DNA of 64,000 bases, taken from contig JBEVXU010000001.1 in the NCBI GenBank assembly GCA_040505895.1, forward strand, positions 1 through 64,000, in the 5' to 3' direction. The translations under genes and the position numbers were made by a program. Origin of the DNA: Vondammii sp040505895 (GTDB taxonomy: Bacteria; Pseudomonadota; Gammaproteobacteria; Chromatiales; Chromatiaceae). Every line of letters starts with the position of its first letter. The stretch's first letter is position 1. Positions 16,829 through 25,617 of the stretch are shown here, piece by piece. Below the pieces are notes generated by a model. The model ran no database searches. It saw nothing but the letters and a program-made list of their open reading frames with translations, and was not told where the DNA came from.

Positions 16829-17491
16829 ATGTACGTTTCACAGATCATGTCCAGCGAAGTGGACAGCGCCACCGAGGAGATGAAGCTATCCCATGCCGCC
16901 CAGATAATGCGGGAGAGAGATCGTCGCTATCTGCCGGTGGTTGATGCCGATGACAGGCTGATTGGACTCTTCAGCCATAAGCACTTGGCCAACGCTGAGC
17001 CCTCGCCCATCACTACCCTATCAGTAGGCGAGGTTAACTACCTCACCTCCAAAGTTACCGTGGGACAGCTGATGGAGAAAGCACCGGTGACCTGTACACC
17101 GGAGACGCTGGTCGAGGTTGCAGGCTGCCTGATTCGTGAGCACAAGATTGGCTGCCTGCCGGTCATTGATGACGGAAAAATGGTCGGTGTTGTCTCAGAG
17201 ACCGATATCCTCGATTTCTTTCTCAACATCACCGGCTGCGCGCTCGAAGGAACCACCCGCATCGCCGTCCTTCTGGAGGATAAACCTCGTAGCCTGAGCC
17301 GCTTCCTTGACGAGATCAGCAACTGTAATGGCACCATTGCCACCGTGGTCTCTCCGGTAACCAAGGATGAGCGTAACCAGCGCATGCTTATTGTCCGTTA
17401 TCAGGCGGAAAATCCAGCCGAGCTCGACAACCACCTCAAAGAACTCGGGTATGAAGTAGTGACCGAGGAGCTTCCCCCTACGAATGGCTGA
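16829..17491 (+). CDS. CBS-domain pair and ACT-domain protein (AcuB-like)
   Basis: The 220-residue cytoplasmic protein has two CBS motifs in tandem (residues about 1-65 and 72-135, with RRYLPVVDADDRLIGLFS and IGCLPVIDDGKMVGVVSETDIL), followed by an ACT domain (about 142-212, RIAVLLEDKPRSLSRFLDEI). CBS pairs bind adenosyl ligands and ACT domains bind amino acids. It lies 22 bp after livF with a GAGGAG site and is probably in the same transcript, so it may adjust transport or metabolism to energy state and amino acid level. The function is inferred. Confidence 0.8.
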   Translation: MYVSQIMSSEVDSATEEMKLSHAAQIMRERDRRYLPVVDADDRLIGLFSHKHLANAEPSPITTLSVGEVNYLTSKVTVGQLMEKAPVTCTPETLVEVAGCLIREHKIGCLPVIDDGKMVGVVSETDILDFFLNITGCALEGTTRIAVLLEDKPRSLSRFLDEISNCNGTIATVVSPVTKDERNQRMLIVRYQAENPAELDNHLKELGYEVVTEELPPTNG

Positions 17492-17524
17492 ACAATTACA
17501 ACATTGCTGCTAAATCATCGAGGC

Positions 17525-17550
17525 AAAAAAATGGGGCGACAACGCCCCAT
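17525..17550 (-). terminator. Intrinsic terminator of slyD, possibly bidirectional
   Basis: ATGGGGCG (17531-17538), ACAA and CGCCCCAT (17543-17550) form a perfect 8-bp stem. On the minus strand a run of seven T follows, so it terminates slyD. It also sits 33 bp past the CBS-ACT stop on the other strand. Confidence 0.8.
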
Positions 17551-17572
17551 TCGACCAGTAACTATGCTAAGG

Positions 17573-17640
17573 GAGACTCTGATCAAGTCATGATTGCTTT
17601 ACGCCGGCTAAAATCCAACCAGACTTAATCAGAGGCTCTC
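17573..17640. repeat. Imperfect palindrome between the liv operon and slyD
   Basis: Arms GAGACTCTGATCAAGTC (17573-17589) and GACTTAATCAGAGGCTCTC (17622-17640) are imperfect complements around a 32-bp centre, immediately 3' of slyD. It resembles the other short palindromes of this chromosome, but no second copy was seen. Confidence 0.6.
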
Positions 17641-17648
17641 TAAGAGAC

Positions 17649-18131
17649 TTAGTGATCGTGACCATCCGGCCCATGAACATGGCCGTGCTCAATCTCTTCC
17701 GAAGTAGCATCGCGCAAGCCCATCACTTCCACATCAAAGTTCAGATTTACACCTGCCAGAGGGTGGTTGCCATCAATGGTGACACTCTCATCAGTCACTT
17801 CGACAACAGTGACCATCATCATATGGCCGTCCGGTGACTGGGCCTGGAACTGCATCCCTGAGTTGATCTCATCCTCAGGATTGAACATGTCACGCCCCAC
17901 AACCTGGATCATCTCTTCGTTGCGCTCGCCGTAGCCATCTGCAGGCTCAACCGCCACACCCAACTTGTCTCCTACCTTTTTACCCGTCAAAGCACTCTCA
18001 AGACCGGGAATGATATTGCTGGCGCCATGGATATACTCAAAAGAGCCATCAGTAGACTGGTCGATAATCGTGCCTTCATTGTCGGTCAGCGTATAAGCCA
18101 GAGATACCGCTTTGTTTACATCAATTGTCAT
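17649..18131 (-). CDS. slyD: FKBP-type peptidyl-prolyl isomerase SlyD
   Basis: The 160-residue protein has the split FKBP domain (YIHGASNIIPGLESALTGKKVGDKL, then the insert-in-flap chaperone domain about residues 68-125) and the LAGVNLNFDVEV motif. It ends in a short histidine-rich tail, HGHVHGPDGHDH, fitting nickel binding. SlyD assists folding and delivers nickel to hydrogenase maturation in E. coli. No hydrogenase structural gene is in this window. TAAGGA precedes the ATG. Confidence 0.93.
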   Translation of the reverse strand: MTIDVNKAVSLAYTLTDNEGTIIDQSTDGSFEYIHGASNIIPGLESALTGKKVGDKLGVAVEPADGYGERNEEMIQVVGRDMFNPEDEINSGMQFQAQSPDGHMMMVTVVEVTDESVTIDGNHPLAGVNLNFDVEVMGLRDATSEEIEHGHVHGPDGHDH

Positions 18132-18680
18132 TTCATATTCCTTAAAGGATTTTCGCCGCCTTTGGGCACGAACAATTTATTGCTGCTGGATAGTGGCCTG
18201 CGATACTGCCACCTATGAAAATTATTCATTCAGGGCTGGCATTCTATCAGGGATAGATGCCGCTTTGATCATTTTACTACCCCCATATATGTAACTCAAC
18301 GCCAACTCACAAGAATATATATCCTACTACGATAGCAGGTTTGAGGTGTTTCAGACGAACTGGTGTAGACATGGGAAGAGCAGGTGTTGTCACCTCCATA
18401 CTCTCTCAGAAATACGTAGCCGACAGCTGCTGCCGAACCCATTTTATTATATCCCCATAAGATTAATTTCTTGTCTTTTGGAAATCCCTGTAGATAATCA
18501 GGTATTAAAATTCAGCATAGCATTTGCCCAGGGTATTGGAATTTTCAAGAATAGCTCCGGTGGTATTTCGCGTATGATGTCATACAAAATTTTTCCAGGA
18601 TTCGTCACCTAAGACAATTTTGATGGGGATGACTCCCTTAGGATTTGTGGCAAATAAACAATAATTATTGGGGATAATGA
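18132..18680. other. Intergenic region between divergent slyD and aconitase
   Basis: This 549-bp AT-rich stretch should carry promoters for slyD (leftwards) and the aconitase gene (rightwards). No RNA gene, riboswitch or clear -35/-10 pair was identified. A weak dyad, CCTAAG...CTTAGG, lies near 18610-18642. Confidence 0.5.
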
Positions 18681-20600
18681 ATGAAACCTATGAATTTGAC
18701 GGAAAAGATCTTTAGTGAACACTTGGTCGGAGGCGGTGATCTGCCGGCGGCAGGTGAAGTGGTAACACTAAAGATTGATGAAGCCTTTACCCAGGACGCC
18801 ACTGGCACCATGTGCATGCTGCAGTTAGAGGCGATGGGCGTGAAACGCGTCAAACCCCTCTCTGTCAATTTTGTTGACCACAGCATGATGCAGTCCGGTT
18901 TCCGTAACCCGGATGATCATGAGTACCTGCGAACCGTATCCAAGAAGCTCGGTATCATCTTCTCCCCTCCAGGCACTGGCATCTGTCACTTCCTGAACGT
19001 TGAAAACTTCGTAAAGCCCGGCATGACCGGTATCGGCGCAGACAGCCACACCGTGAACGCAGGCGGCATGGCTGCCATCTACTTCGGTGCCGGCGGCTAC
19101 GACGTCGCGCTAGCGATGGCCACTGGTGAGTACAAGCTGCCAATGCCGGAAGTGGTAAAAGTGAATCTCACCGGCGCACCACGTGATGGCGTCATGGCCA
19201 TGGATATCATCTTGAAGATGCTATCTATCGTCGGCGTCAAGGGCGGTAAAGGCAAGATCTTCGAGTATGCAGGTACCGGCGTAGCCAGCCTGGCGCTTAC
19301 CGAGCGTGCCACCATCACCAACATGGGCGCCGAGATGGGTGCTTCTACTTCCATCTTCCCCAGCGACGAGCGCACCCAGGAGTACCTGGAGAGCCGTAGC
19401 CGCGGTGGTGACTACCAGCCAATGGGTGCCGATGAAGGTGCCGAGTATACAGATGTCATCGATATCGACCTCTCCGCACTGGAGCCGCTGATCGCCATCT
19501 ACCCGTCACCCGGCAATGTCGAGCAGGTCTCAGCCCACGCCGGCACACCGATCAACCAGGTCTGCGTCGGTAGTTGTACCAATAGCTCCTTCGAGAACAT
19601 CGCCAGCTTTGCCGAAATGCTGAAGGGCAAACGTGTTGTTGTAGACACCCTGCTCTACCCCGGCTCACGTGCTGTTGCTATGCAGCTGGCCAACTCCGGC
19701 TACCTCACCGACCTTTTCCACTCTGGTGTGCGCGTCATGGAGAACGGCTGTGGCGCCTGTATCGGCCAAGGTGGCTCCCCGGTGAGTAAAGGCCTCAGCC
19801 TACGCACCTTCAACCGTAACTTCCCCAAACGCTCCGGCACCAACGACGCCGAAGTACACCTGGTAAGCCCACTGGTAGCGGCTGCCAGCGCCCTCACCGG
19901 TCAGATCACAGCACCCGATAGAAGCATCGAATTCACCCAGACAGATCAGGTGGACGACAGTGATGCCTTCGTCATGCCAATTCCTCAAGAAGAGGCTGAT
20001 AACATCGAAGTCATTCGCGGCCCGAACATCATGGCACTGCCCAACTTCGAGGCTCTGCCGGCGAAGCTGGAGGGCGAGGTGATGCTCAAGCTGGGTGACA
20101 ACATCAGTACCGATGACATCCAGCCCGCCGGTATCTACCTGCCACTACGCTCCAACGTTAAAGAGTACGCGATGCAGGCCACCTACAACCAGACCGATAC
20201 CACCTTTGCCGAGCGCTCCGTTGCACATCGCGACGCCGGTGGTCACGGCATACTGGTGGGACGTGAAAACTATGGTCAGGGCAGCTCCCGTGAGCATGCC
20301 GCACTCTGCCCCCGCTGGCTCGGTATCCGTGCGGTTGTGGTGGCTCAGTTTGCCCGTATTCATGTAGCGAACCTGGTCAACTTCGGTATCGTGCCACTGA
20401 CATTCGCCAACGTCGAAGACTACGATAAGGTGAGCCAGGGTGACAACGTATCCATTGATGTCTCCAATCTGGAAGGGGATCTGTTCCTTGAGGTTAATGG
20501 TGAGAAGCTGCCGTTGCAGGCTGCTTACGAGCCCAAGGATGTAGACATCCTGAAAGCCGGTGGTGCTCTGCCCTTCTTCAACGCCAACAACAAAGGCTGA
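18681..20600 (+). CDS. acn: Aconitate hydratase (short single-chain type)
   Basis: The 639-residue [4Fe-4S] enzyme interconverts citrate and isocitrate, and is shorter than AcnA or AcnB. It resembles the Aquifex-type putative aconitase family (about 640 residues). Cluster ligands are visible in QVCVGSCTNSSFE and in ENGCGACIGQGG. Substrate-site residues appear in IGADSHTVNAGGM, and the swivel domain holds GRENYGQGSSREHAALCPRWLG. GGGGAT precedes the ATG at 18681. The next start, nine bases later, is also possible. It lies upstream of ferredoxin and korAB, consistent with a reductive TCA cluster. Confidence 0.9.
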   Translation: MKPMNLTEKIFSEHLVGGGDLPAAGEVVTLKIDEAFTQDATGTMCMLQLEAMGVKRVKPLSVNFVDHSMMQSGFRNPDDHEYLRTVSKKLGIIFSPPGTGICHFLNVENFVKPGMTGIGADSHTVNAGGMAAIYFGAGGYDVALAMATGEYKLPMPEVVKVNLTGAPRDGVMAMDIILKMLSIVGVKGGKGKIFEYAGTGVASLALTERATITNMGAEMGASTSIFPSDERTQEYLESRSRGGDYQPMGADEGAEYTDVIDIDLSALEPLIAIYPSPGNVEQVSAHAGTPINQVCVGSCTNSSFENIASFAEMLKGKRVVVDTLLYPGSRAVAMQLANSGYLTDLFHSGVRVMENGCGACIGQGGSPVSKGLSLRTFNRNFPKRSGTNDAEVHLVSPLVAAASALTGQITAPDRSIEFTQTDQVDDSDAFVMPIPQEEADNIEVIRGPNIMALPNFEALPAKLEGEVMLKLGDNISTDDIQPAGIYLPLRSNVKEYAMQATYNQTDTTFAERSVAHRDAGGHGILVGRENYGQGSSREHAALCPRWLGIRAVVVAQFARIHVANLVNFGIVPLTFANVEDYDKVSQGDNVSIDVSNLEGDLFLEVNGEKLPLQAAYEPKDVDILKAGGALPFFNANNKG

Positions 20601-20610
20601 TAACCCGGGA

Positions 20611-20645
20611 GCCCCCCACTGCATCTTTAAGCTGTAGCGGGGGGC
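20611..20645 (+). terminator. Hairpin after aconitase gene
   Basis: GCCCCCC (20611-20617) pairs with GGGGGGC (20639-20645), with an imperfect extension inwards. No T-run follows, so termination may be partial and allow read-through to the ferredoxin gene. Confidence 0.5.
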
Positions 20646-20732
20646 CAATCAGGGCTGAACTGCCGTGCCGGGAATCTCATAATCTGAATACCGGCAGAGT
20701 GGATTTTTATTATTTGAGAGAGATCGAACACC

Positions 20733-21056
20733 ATGCCAAGACCAGAAAAACACGTTTTTGTCTGCACCCAGTCACGGCCCCCTGGCCATCCACGTGGTTC
20801 GTGTAGCGAAAAAGGCGCCCAGGATATCATGGGGGCATTTGGTGAACAGTTTGAACAAAAAGGCCTGTGGGGGCGCTTTCTACTTACCAGCACCGGCTGC
20901 ATAGGTGCCTGCGACGAGGGACCGAGTGTTCTCGTCTACCCGGAAGGCATACTCTACGGAAAAGTGACCAAAGAGGATGTTGCAACGATCATTGATGAGC
21001 ACCTGCTTGGCGACAAGCCGGTGGAACGCCTGAAGGCATCAGCCGAACTCTGGTAA
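20733..21056 (+). CDS. Thioredoxin-like [2Fe-2S] ferredoxin
   Basis: The 107-residue protein is a thioredoxin-fold ferredoxin of the type known from Aquifex and nitrogen fixers. Four cysteines are placed as expected: C11 in FVCTQ, C24 in GSCSEKG, then C56 and C60 in TGCIGACDEGP. It begins MPRPEKHVFVCTQSRPPGHP. Lying between aconitase and korAB, it is a candidate electron carrier for 2-oxoglutarate synthase, though KorAB normally uses low-potential [4Fe-4S] ferredoxin, so a redox-sensing or NADH-linked role is also possible. Confidence 0.85.
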   Translation: MPRPEKHVFVCTQSRPPGHPRGSCSEKGAQDIMGAFGEQFEQKGLWGRFLLTSTGCIGACDEGPSVLVYPEGILYGKVTKEDVATIIDEHLLGDKPVERLKASAELW

Positions 21057-21200
21057 CCATCAGCCGATATCCAAACACAGCCAATCAGATAGGCGCCATG
21101 CGCGACGGCAGTGATAGGATCAACGATTTCATTTAAACTCCGGAAGGATAAGGCAAGAACGCCACACCATTCCGGACCTATAAAATTTAGGGGAACCCTT

Positions 21201-22916
21201 ATGACGGAAAAGAATGATTTAATCATCCGCATTGCCGGAGAAGGTGGTGAAGGCATCGTCTCCACCGGTGACTTTATCTCTGCTGCCTGCGCCCGCGCCG
21301 GTCTGGAGATCTACACTTTCAAGACCTTCCCGGCCGAGATCAAAGGCGGCTACTGCCTTTATCAGCTACGAACCAGTGCGGATAGAGTCTATAACCAAGG
21401 CGATACATTCGATGTATTTGTTGCCTATAACGGTGAAGCCTATGAGCTTAACAAGCATCTACTGACACCGGGCACCGCCTTCGTCTATGACGGTCCCGGT
21501 GGCGACTTCGAGCCAGAGATCCCTGAAGGTGTCACAGCCTACGCGATCCCGATGTCAACCACTGCTAAGAAGCTTGGTTCCTACCGCTCGAAGAACATGG
21601 TGGCACTCGGTGCCCTGTCTGTGCTCTTCAATATCAGTGAGACTACCTTGATCGAGGTACTCACCAACAAGTTCAAGCCCAAGGGTGAGGATATACTGGA
21701 GTTCAACCTCAAAGCCTTTGCTGAAGGTAAGAAGCTGGCCGCCGAATACGAGAAGACCGACAGCTATCGCGTTGCCGATGCCACCGAGCCTAAGGACGTC
21801 ATCCTCATCGCCGGTAACGAGGCAGTGGGCATGGGCGCCATTCTCGGCAAGCTCGACTTCTTCTCCGCCTACCCTCTTACCCCGGCGACCGAAGTAGCCA
21901 AATATGTCTCTGCCCAAATCCCAAAGACGGGCGGCACCCTGATCCAGGCAGAGGATGAGATTGCATCCATCTCCCAGGTAATGGGCGCCTCTTTCGCCGG
22001 TAAGCGCTCCATGACTGCCACCTCAGGCCCCGGTCTGGCGCTGATGGCTGAAATGATCGGCATGAGCACCATGGCCGAACTGCCGGCACTGATCGTGGAT
22101 GTGCAGCGTGGCGGACCCTCCACCGGACTACCCACCAAGCATGAGCAGTCTGATCTGTTTTTGGCGATCCATGGTGGCCATGGTGACTCTCCACGCATCG
22201 TACTGTCGGTGGAAGACGTAAATGACTGCGTAAACATGACGGTTGCAGCGCTGAACTTGACTGAGCAGTATCAATGTCCCGTCATTATGCTCTCCGATGG
22301 CTCCCTGGCCTTCTCCACCCAGACCATTCCCACACCAGACCCCGATAGCTTCGAGATCGTCGAGCGTACCCGCTGGGATGGCGAGGGCGAGTACATGCGC
22401 TACAAGATGACCGAGAGCTTGATCTCACCGATGGCCGATCCCGGCACACTGGGTGCCGAGCACGTGGCCGCCAGCCTGGAGCACCTCGAGAGCGGCGCGC
22501 CCAGTTTCGCTCCGGAGCCCCATGAAGCCAACTCCCGTAAACGCTTCAACAAGATCAAGGCGGTTATAGATCAGTGGCCTGCGGCAGAGGTTGACGGTGA
22601 AGGTGATGCTGATGTCGGCATCATCACTTGGGGCAGTACCATCGGTGTCGTACGTGAAGCGGTTGCACGTCTGCAGGCCGAAGGTAAGAAAGTAAAAGGG
22701 ATGTACCCGAAACTGCTCTACCCCATGCCGGTAGATCAGTACGAGGCGTTCGCCGCTGACTGTAAGCAGATCCTGGTTCCCGAGGTTAACTATCAAGGTC
22801 AACTCTCTCACTTCATCCGGGCGGAAACATCGATCAAGCCCGTACCCTATACCATCTGCGGTGGCCTCCCATTCACCCCCGCTCAGATTGTGAACAAGGT
22901 TAAGGAGATCATCTAA
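21201..22916 (+). CDS. korA: 2-oxoacid:ferredoxin oxidoreductase, fused gamma-alpha subunit (KorA)
   Basis: With KorB this subunit carries out reversible 2-oxoacid decarboxylation; the likely substrate is 2-oxoglutarate, made from succinyl-CoA in the reductive TCA direction. In the 571-residue protein a gamma domain (about 1-190, IRIAGEGGEGIVSTGDFIS) is fused ahead of the alpha pyrimidine-binding domain (AVGMGAILGKLDFFSAYPLTPATEV). The ATG at 21201 is preferred over 21111, because the gamma motif follows directly and AGGGG precedes it. It overlaps korB by one base. Substrate assignment rests on context and domain fusion type. Confidence 0.88.
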   Translation: MTEKNDLIIRIAGEGGEGIVSTGDFISAACARAGLEIYTFKTFPAEIKGGYCLYQLRTSADRVYNQGDTFDVFVAYNGEAYELNKHLLTPGTAFVYDGPGGDFEPEIPEGVTAYAIPMSTTAKKLGSYRSKNMVALGALSVLFNISETTLIEVLTNKFKPKGEDILEFNLKAFAEGKKLAAEYEKTDSYRVADATEPKDVILIAGNEAVGMGAILGKLDFFSAYPLTPATEVAKYVSAQIPKTGGTLIQAEDEIASISQVMGASFAGKRSMTATSGPGLALMAEMIGMSTMAELPALIVDVQRGGPSTGLPTKHEQSDLFLAIHGGHGDSPRIVLSVEDVNDCVNMTVAALNLTEQYQCPVIMLSDGSLAFSTQTIPTPDPDSFEIVERTRWDGEGEYMRYKMTESLISPMADPGTLGAEHVAASLEHLESGAPSFAPEPHEANSRKRFNKIKAVIDQWPAAEVDGEGDADVGIITWGSTIGVVREAVARLQAEGKKVKGMYPKLLYPMPVDQYEAFAADCKQILVPEVNYQGQLSHFIRAETSIKPVPYTICGGLPFTPAQIVNKVKEII

Positions 22917-23797
22917 TGGCCAGTGTCAACGCAACATTCAATCAGATTGAAATGAAACCCAAAGAGTACAAGTCCGAGCTCAAACCGGTCTGGTGCCCTG
23001 GCTGTGGACACCACGGTGTACTGGCGAGTGTCTACCGCGCCATGTCTGAACTGGGTATCGAGCCACACAACTTCATCAACATTTCAGGTATTGGCTGCTC
23101 TTCACGCCTGCCCTACTTCGTCAAGTCGTACAAAATGCACACCCTTCACGGTCGTGCAGGTGCGGTGGCAACCGGCACCCAGCTGGCCCGCCCTGACCTG
23201 CCGGTGGTGATCACCGGTGGTGATGGTGACGGTTTCTCCATCGGTGGCGGTCACATGCCCCACATGGCGCGCAAAAACGTCAATATGACCTACGTGCTGA
23301 TGGACAACGGCATCTACGGTCTGACCAAGGGTCAGGTATCTCCCACCTCACGGCGTGAGATGAAGGCCTACACCACCCCCTATGGCGGTGTAGAGGAGCC
23401 GATGGATCCCATCACCTACATGCTCGCCTACGGCGCCACTTATGTAGCTCAGGCTTTTGCAGGTAATCCCAAAATGTGTGCCGCGTTGATCAAGGGCGCC
23501 ATTGAGCACAAAGGATTTGCCTACGTCAACATCTTCTCCCAGTGCCCCACCTTCAACAAGATTGACACGGCAAAATTCTACCGTGCCATGGTTGAAGAGG
23601 TGCCTGAGGATCACGACACTTCCAACATGGAAGCTGCGATGAGTCTGGCCCGACGCCCTGAAAGCAAGGCGCCTGTCGGCCTCATCTACCAGGAAGATCG
23701 TCAGACTTTGGACGAGGCAATGGCCGGTCTGGTCGAGAAAGTTGGTGGTCATGCAGACTACGACCTTAAGAAGATTGTCGGTCTCAATCGACCCTAA
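22916..23797 (+). CDS. korB: 2-oxoacid:ferredoxin oxidoreductase beta subunit (KorB)
   Basis: The 293-residue TPP-binding subunit has the proximal cluster cysteines in KPVWCPGCGHHGV, the TPP-magnesium motif GGDGDGFSIGGGHMPHMARKN, and FINISGIGCSSRLPYF. It lacks an extra ferredoxin domain, which matches two-subunit KorAB rather than the four-subunit enzymes. It starts within the korA stop (TAATG) and is followed by a strong hairpin. The pair is distinct from the single-chain PFOR encoded at 25618-29205. Confidence 0.92.
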   Translation: MASVNATFNQIEMKPKEYKSELKPVWCPGCGHHGVLASVYRAMSELGIEPHNFINISGIGCSSRLPYFVKSYKMHTLHGRAGAVATGTQLARPDLPVVITGGDGDGFSIGGGHMPHMARKNVNMTYVLMDNGIYGLTKGQVSPTSRREMKAYTTPYGGVEEPMDPITYMLAYGATYVAQAFAGNPKMCAALIKGAIEHKGFAYVNIFSQCPTFNKIDTAKFYRAMVEEVPEDHDTSNMEAAMSLARRPESKAPVGLIYQEDRQTLDEAMAGLVEKVGGHADYDLKKIVGLNRP

Positions 23798-23805
23798 GTA
23801 ATACA

Positions 23806-23835
23806 CCGCCACCCTGCCTCTGTGCAGGGTGGCGG
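23806..23835 (+). terminator. Hairpin after korAB
   Basis: CCGCCACCCTGC (23806-23817), a six-base loop and the perfect complement (23824-23835) lie 8 bp past the korB stop. The stem is very stable, but no T-run follows. Confidence 0.7.
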
Positions 23836-24059
23836 CCTCACCCCTATCAGCAGGCCAGTTGCGGCACTACACTCGTTTAAAATTAACTTCACGCTAGACC
23901 TGCGGTCGAACCTTACAGATGCGGATTGTCTACTAGCTCAATCCTTACCTTACTTTCCCTATGGGCGACCTGCCCACATCTTTTGATAGAATCACATTTT
24001 TTCCTGCCGCCAACTCCTTAACGAGCAGGAGCAACTCCCGTTCCGTTAGAGAGGAACAT

Positions 24060-24725
24060 ATGAATATCGAAATCGATTCAGAACTAGATCAACTTGAACA
24101 ATTTATAACGCGAGAGGCCCTTCTAGAGAGCAGAGGCAAGGATGGCAGCCTGGTTGATGCAGATCTCTCTTTTCTTGATCTTCAGGGCCTGGACCTCTCC
24201 GGACTCAACCTCTCCAGCGCCCTTCTTTCGGGAAGTGACCTGTCAGACGTCAACCTGGAAGGCTGCCGGCTAGACTACGTCTTTTTACAGGATGCCATTA
24301 TGGACCGAGTCAACTTCAAGGGGGCAAAGATCGACCACGGACACTTCCAGAATATCTCTCTTATCAACACCGACTTCAGTGGCTCAGATCTCTCTCATGC
24401 CAATGTCTTTCTATGCAAGATGAATAACGCCAAATTGAGCGACATCGATCTGACCGGAACACAGATGCTGGGGTGTGACCTCTCTGGTGCACACCTCGAA
24501 AATGCACGGATGGAGGGAGTGACGCTTAGGGATTCTGATATTGAGGGGAGTCACTTTATCTCATGCAATCTGCGCGGCGCAGATATGCGCAAGACCAATC
24601 TGACACTGGCGAGCTTTGAATCGGTAGAGACTGAGGGAGCACTCTATTATGGCAAGGCGCCCTGGAGCGGGGTCTCCCAGGATGAAGCACTAGGGCGTGA
24701 GATTCACACCTTCGATGGTGAATAG
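24060..24725 (+). CDS. Pentapeptide-repeat protein
   Basis: The 221-residue protein is built mainly of A(D/N)LXX pentapeptides from about residue 40 to 195 (LDLSGLNLSSALLSGSDLSD, and further turns such as CDLSGAHLENARM). These form a right-handed quadrilateral beta-helix. It has no signal peptide and no extra domain except an acidic N-terminal segment. Some members mimic DNA and protect gyrase, but most have no known function and nothing here decides. AGAGGAA precedes the ATG at 24060. Confidence 0.85.
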   Translation: MNIEIDSELDQLEQFITREALLESRGKDGSLVDADLSFLDLQGLDLSGLNLSSALLSGSDLSDVNLEGCRLDYVFLQDAIMDRVNFKGAKIDHGHFQNISLINTDFSGSDLSHANVFLCKMNNAKLSDIDLTGTQMLGCDLSGAHLENARMEGVTLRDSDIEGSHFISCNLRGADMRKTNLTLASFESVETEGALYYGKAPWSGVSQDEALGREIHTFDGE

Positions 24726-24749
24726 TTACGGTATTGTGCTGAATAGATA

Positions 24750-24804
24750 GTTTCAGTGTACCAGCCCGGCGACTCGGTGCCAGAGCTGGTACATATACTG
24801 AAAC
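24750..24804. terminator. Convergent hairpin between pentapeptide and rubrerythrin-like genes
   Basis: GTTTCAGTGTACCAGC (24750-24765) pairs with GCTGGTACATATACTGAAAC (24785-24804), with one small bulge. It lies exactly between two convergent genes and abuts the second gene's stop. A bidirectional terminator is the simplest reading. Confidence 0.7.
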
Positions 24805-25287
24805 CTATAGATCCGGCCGCTCATCCTCATCCATATCAAGTGAAGTAAGAAGCTGGACCAGCATCTTTTTATGCCCTTTCTCCTCTTCGGCTTGGGCTTC
24901 ACAGAAGGTTCTCACCTCCTCATCCTCCGCCTTCGCCGCCATCACCTCATAGGCCTGATACGCTGCTTCCTCCATGGAGATGGCCATATTTAAAACGGCC
25001 TTCATATCCCCATCAACCAGGATCTCTGCGGTGTCCTTGCGAAGCGTTGTCTCGACATTAGACTCAAGCTCTTCAATATAGGCATAGGGATCAAAGCCCT
25101 CGCTGAAGTGCGTTCCTTTCACTTGGTCAGCCACACTCTTGGCATGCCCCTCCTCCATATCCGCAAGCTCTATAAAGAGCATCCTCGACTCATCGTTATG
25201 GGTGATTTCTGATGCCAGAGAGTAGAAAGCCGACGCTTTGACTTCATGACTCAGAATTGTTTTAAGTATCTCTGCAGGAGTTTCCAT
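24805..25287 (-). CDS. Rubrerythrin-like ferritin-fold diiron protein
   Basis: The 160-residue all-helical protein has ferritin-like iron ligands: HEVKASAFYSLA near residue 14, MEEGHAKSV near 44, SMEEAAYQAYEVMA near 103 and EEEKGHKKM near 132. It lacks the C-terminal rubredoxin domain of true rubrerythrin. Related proteins reduce peroxide or store iron, a sensible neighbour for oxygen-sensitive ferredoxin oxidoreductases. GGTGAGG precedes the ATG. Confidence 0.82.
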   Translation of the reverse strand: METPAEILKTILSHEVKASAFYSLASEITHNDESRMLFIELADMEEGHAKSVADQVKGTHFSEGFDPYAYIEELESNVETTLRKDTAEILVDGDMKAVLNMAISMEEAAYQAYEVMAAKAEDEEVRTFCEAQAEEEKGHKKMLVQLLTSLDMDEDERPDL

Positions 25288-25617
25288 GATTACCTCACCT
25301 TTATTGTTTTGTAACTACCAGGCATAAGCTCACTATTTTTCGTTGAGCCCTTATCATCCGACGGTTGCGGAAGCCGACACTCTGGCCGGGATGCCAAATC
25401 CTCACGCCGGGAATCGACTTAAGCGACACCCGGGGTAGGCAGCTGATGATAGGCACGCTATCCAGCATTCCGCCGGGCAGCCACACTATGTCAAAGCGCC
25501 ATCAACGGATATTCTAGCACTTCCGATTAAAAGGGGGGAGGGGTCAAACGACACTCTAAAACCAGAGAAAAAACAGGGGTAGACCACCGTCCCTGAACGG
25601 GACAGTGGTTATCACTC
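25288..25617. other. Intergenic region, rubrerythrin-like gene to nifJ end
   Basis: These 330 bp should hold the promoter of the rubrerythrin-like gene (minus strand) and the terminator of the PFOR gene. GC-rich segments with repeated CCGGG words lie around 25370-25480. No gene or RNA was recognised. Confidence 0.5.
25575..25609 (-). terminator. Terminator of the PFOR gene
   Basis: An 11-bp stem with one G-U pair (25583-25593 with 25599-25609, loop TGAAC) lies 9 bp past the nifJ stop. On the minus strand a TTTTTT run follows about nine bases later. Confidence 0.65.
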
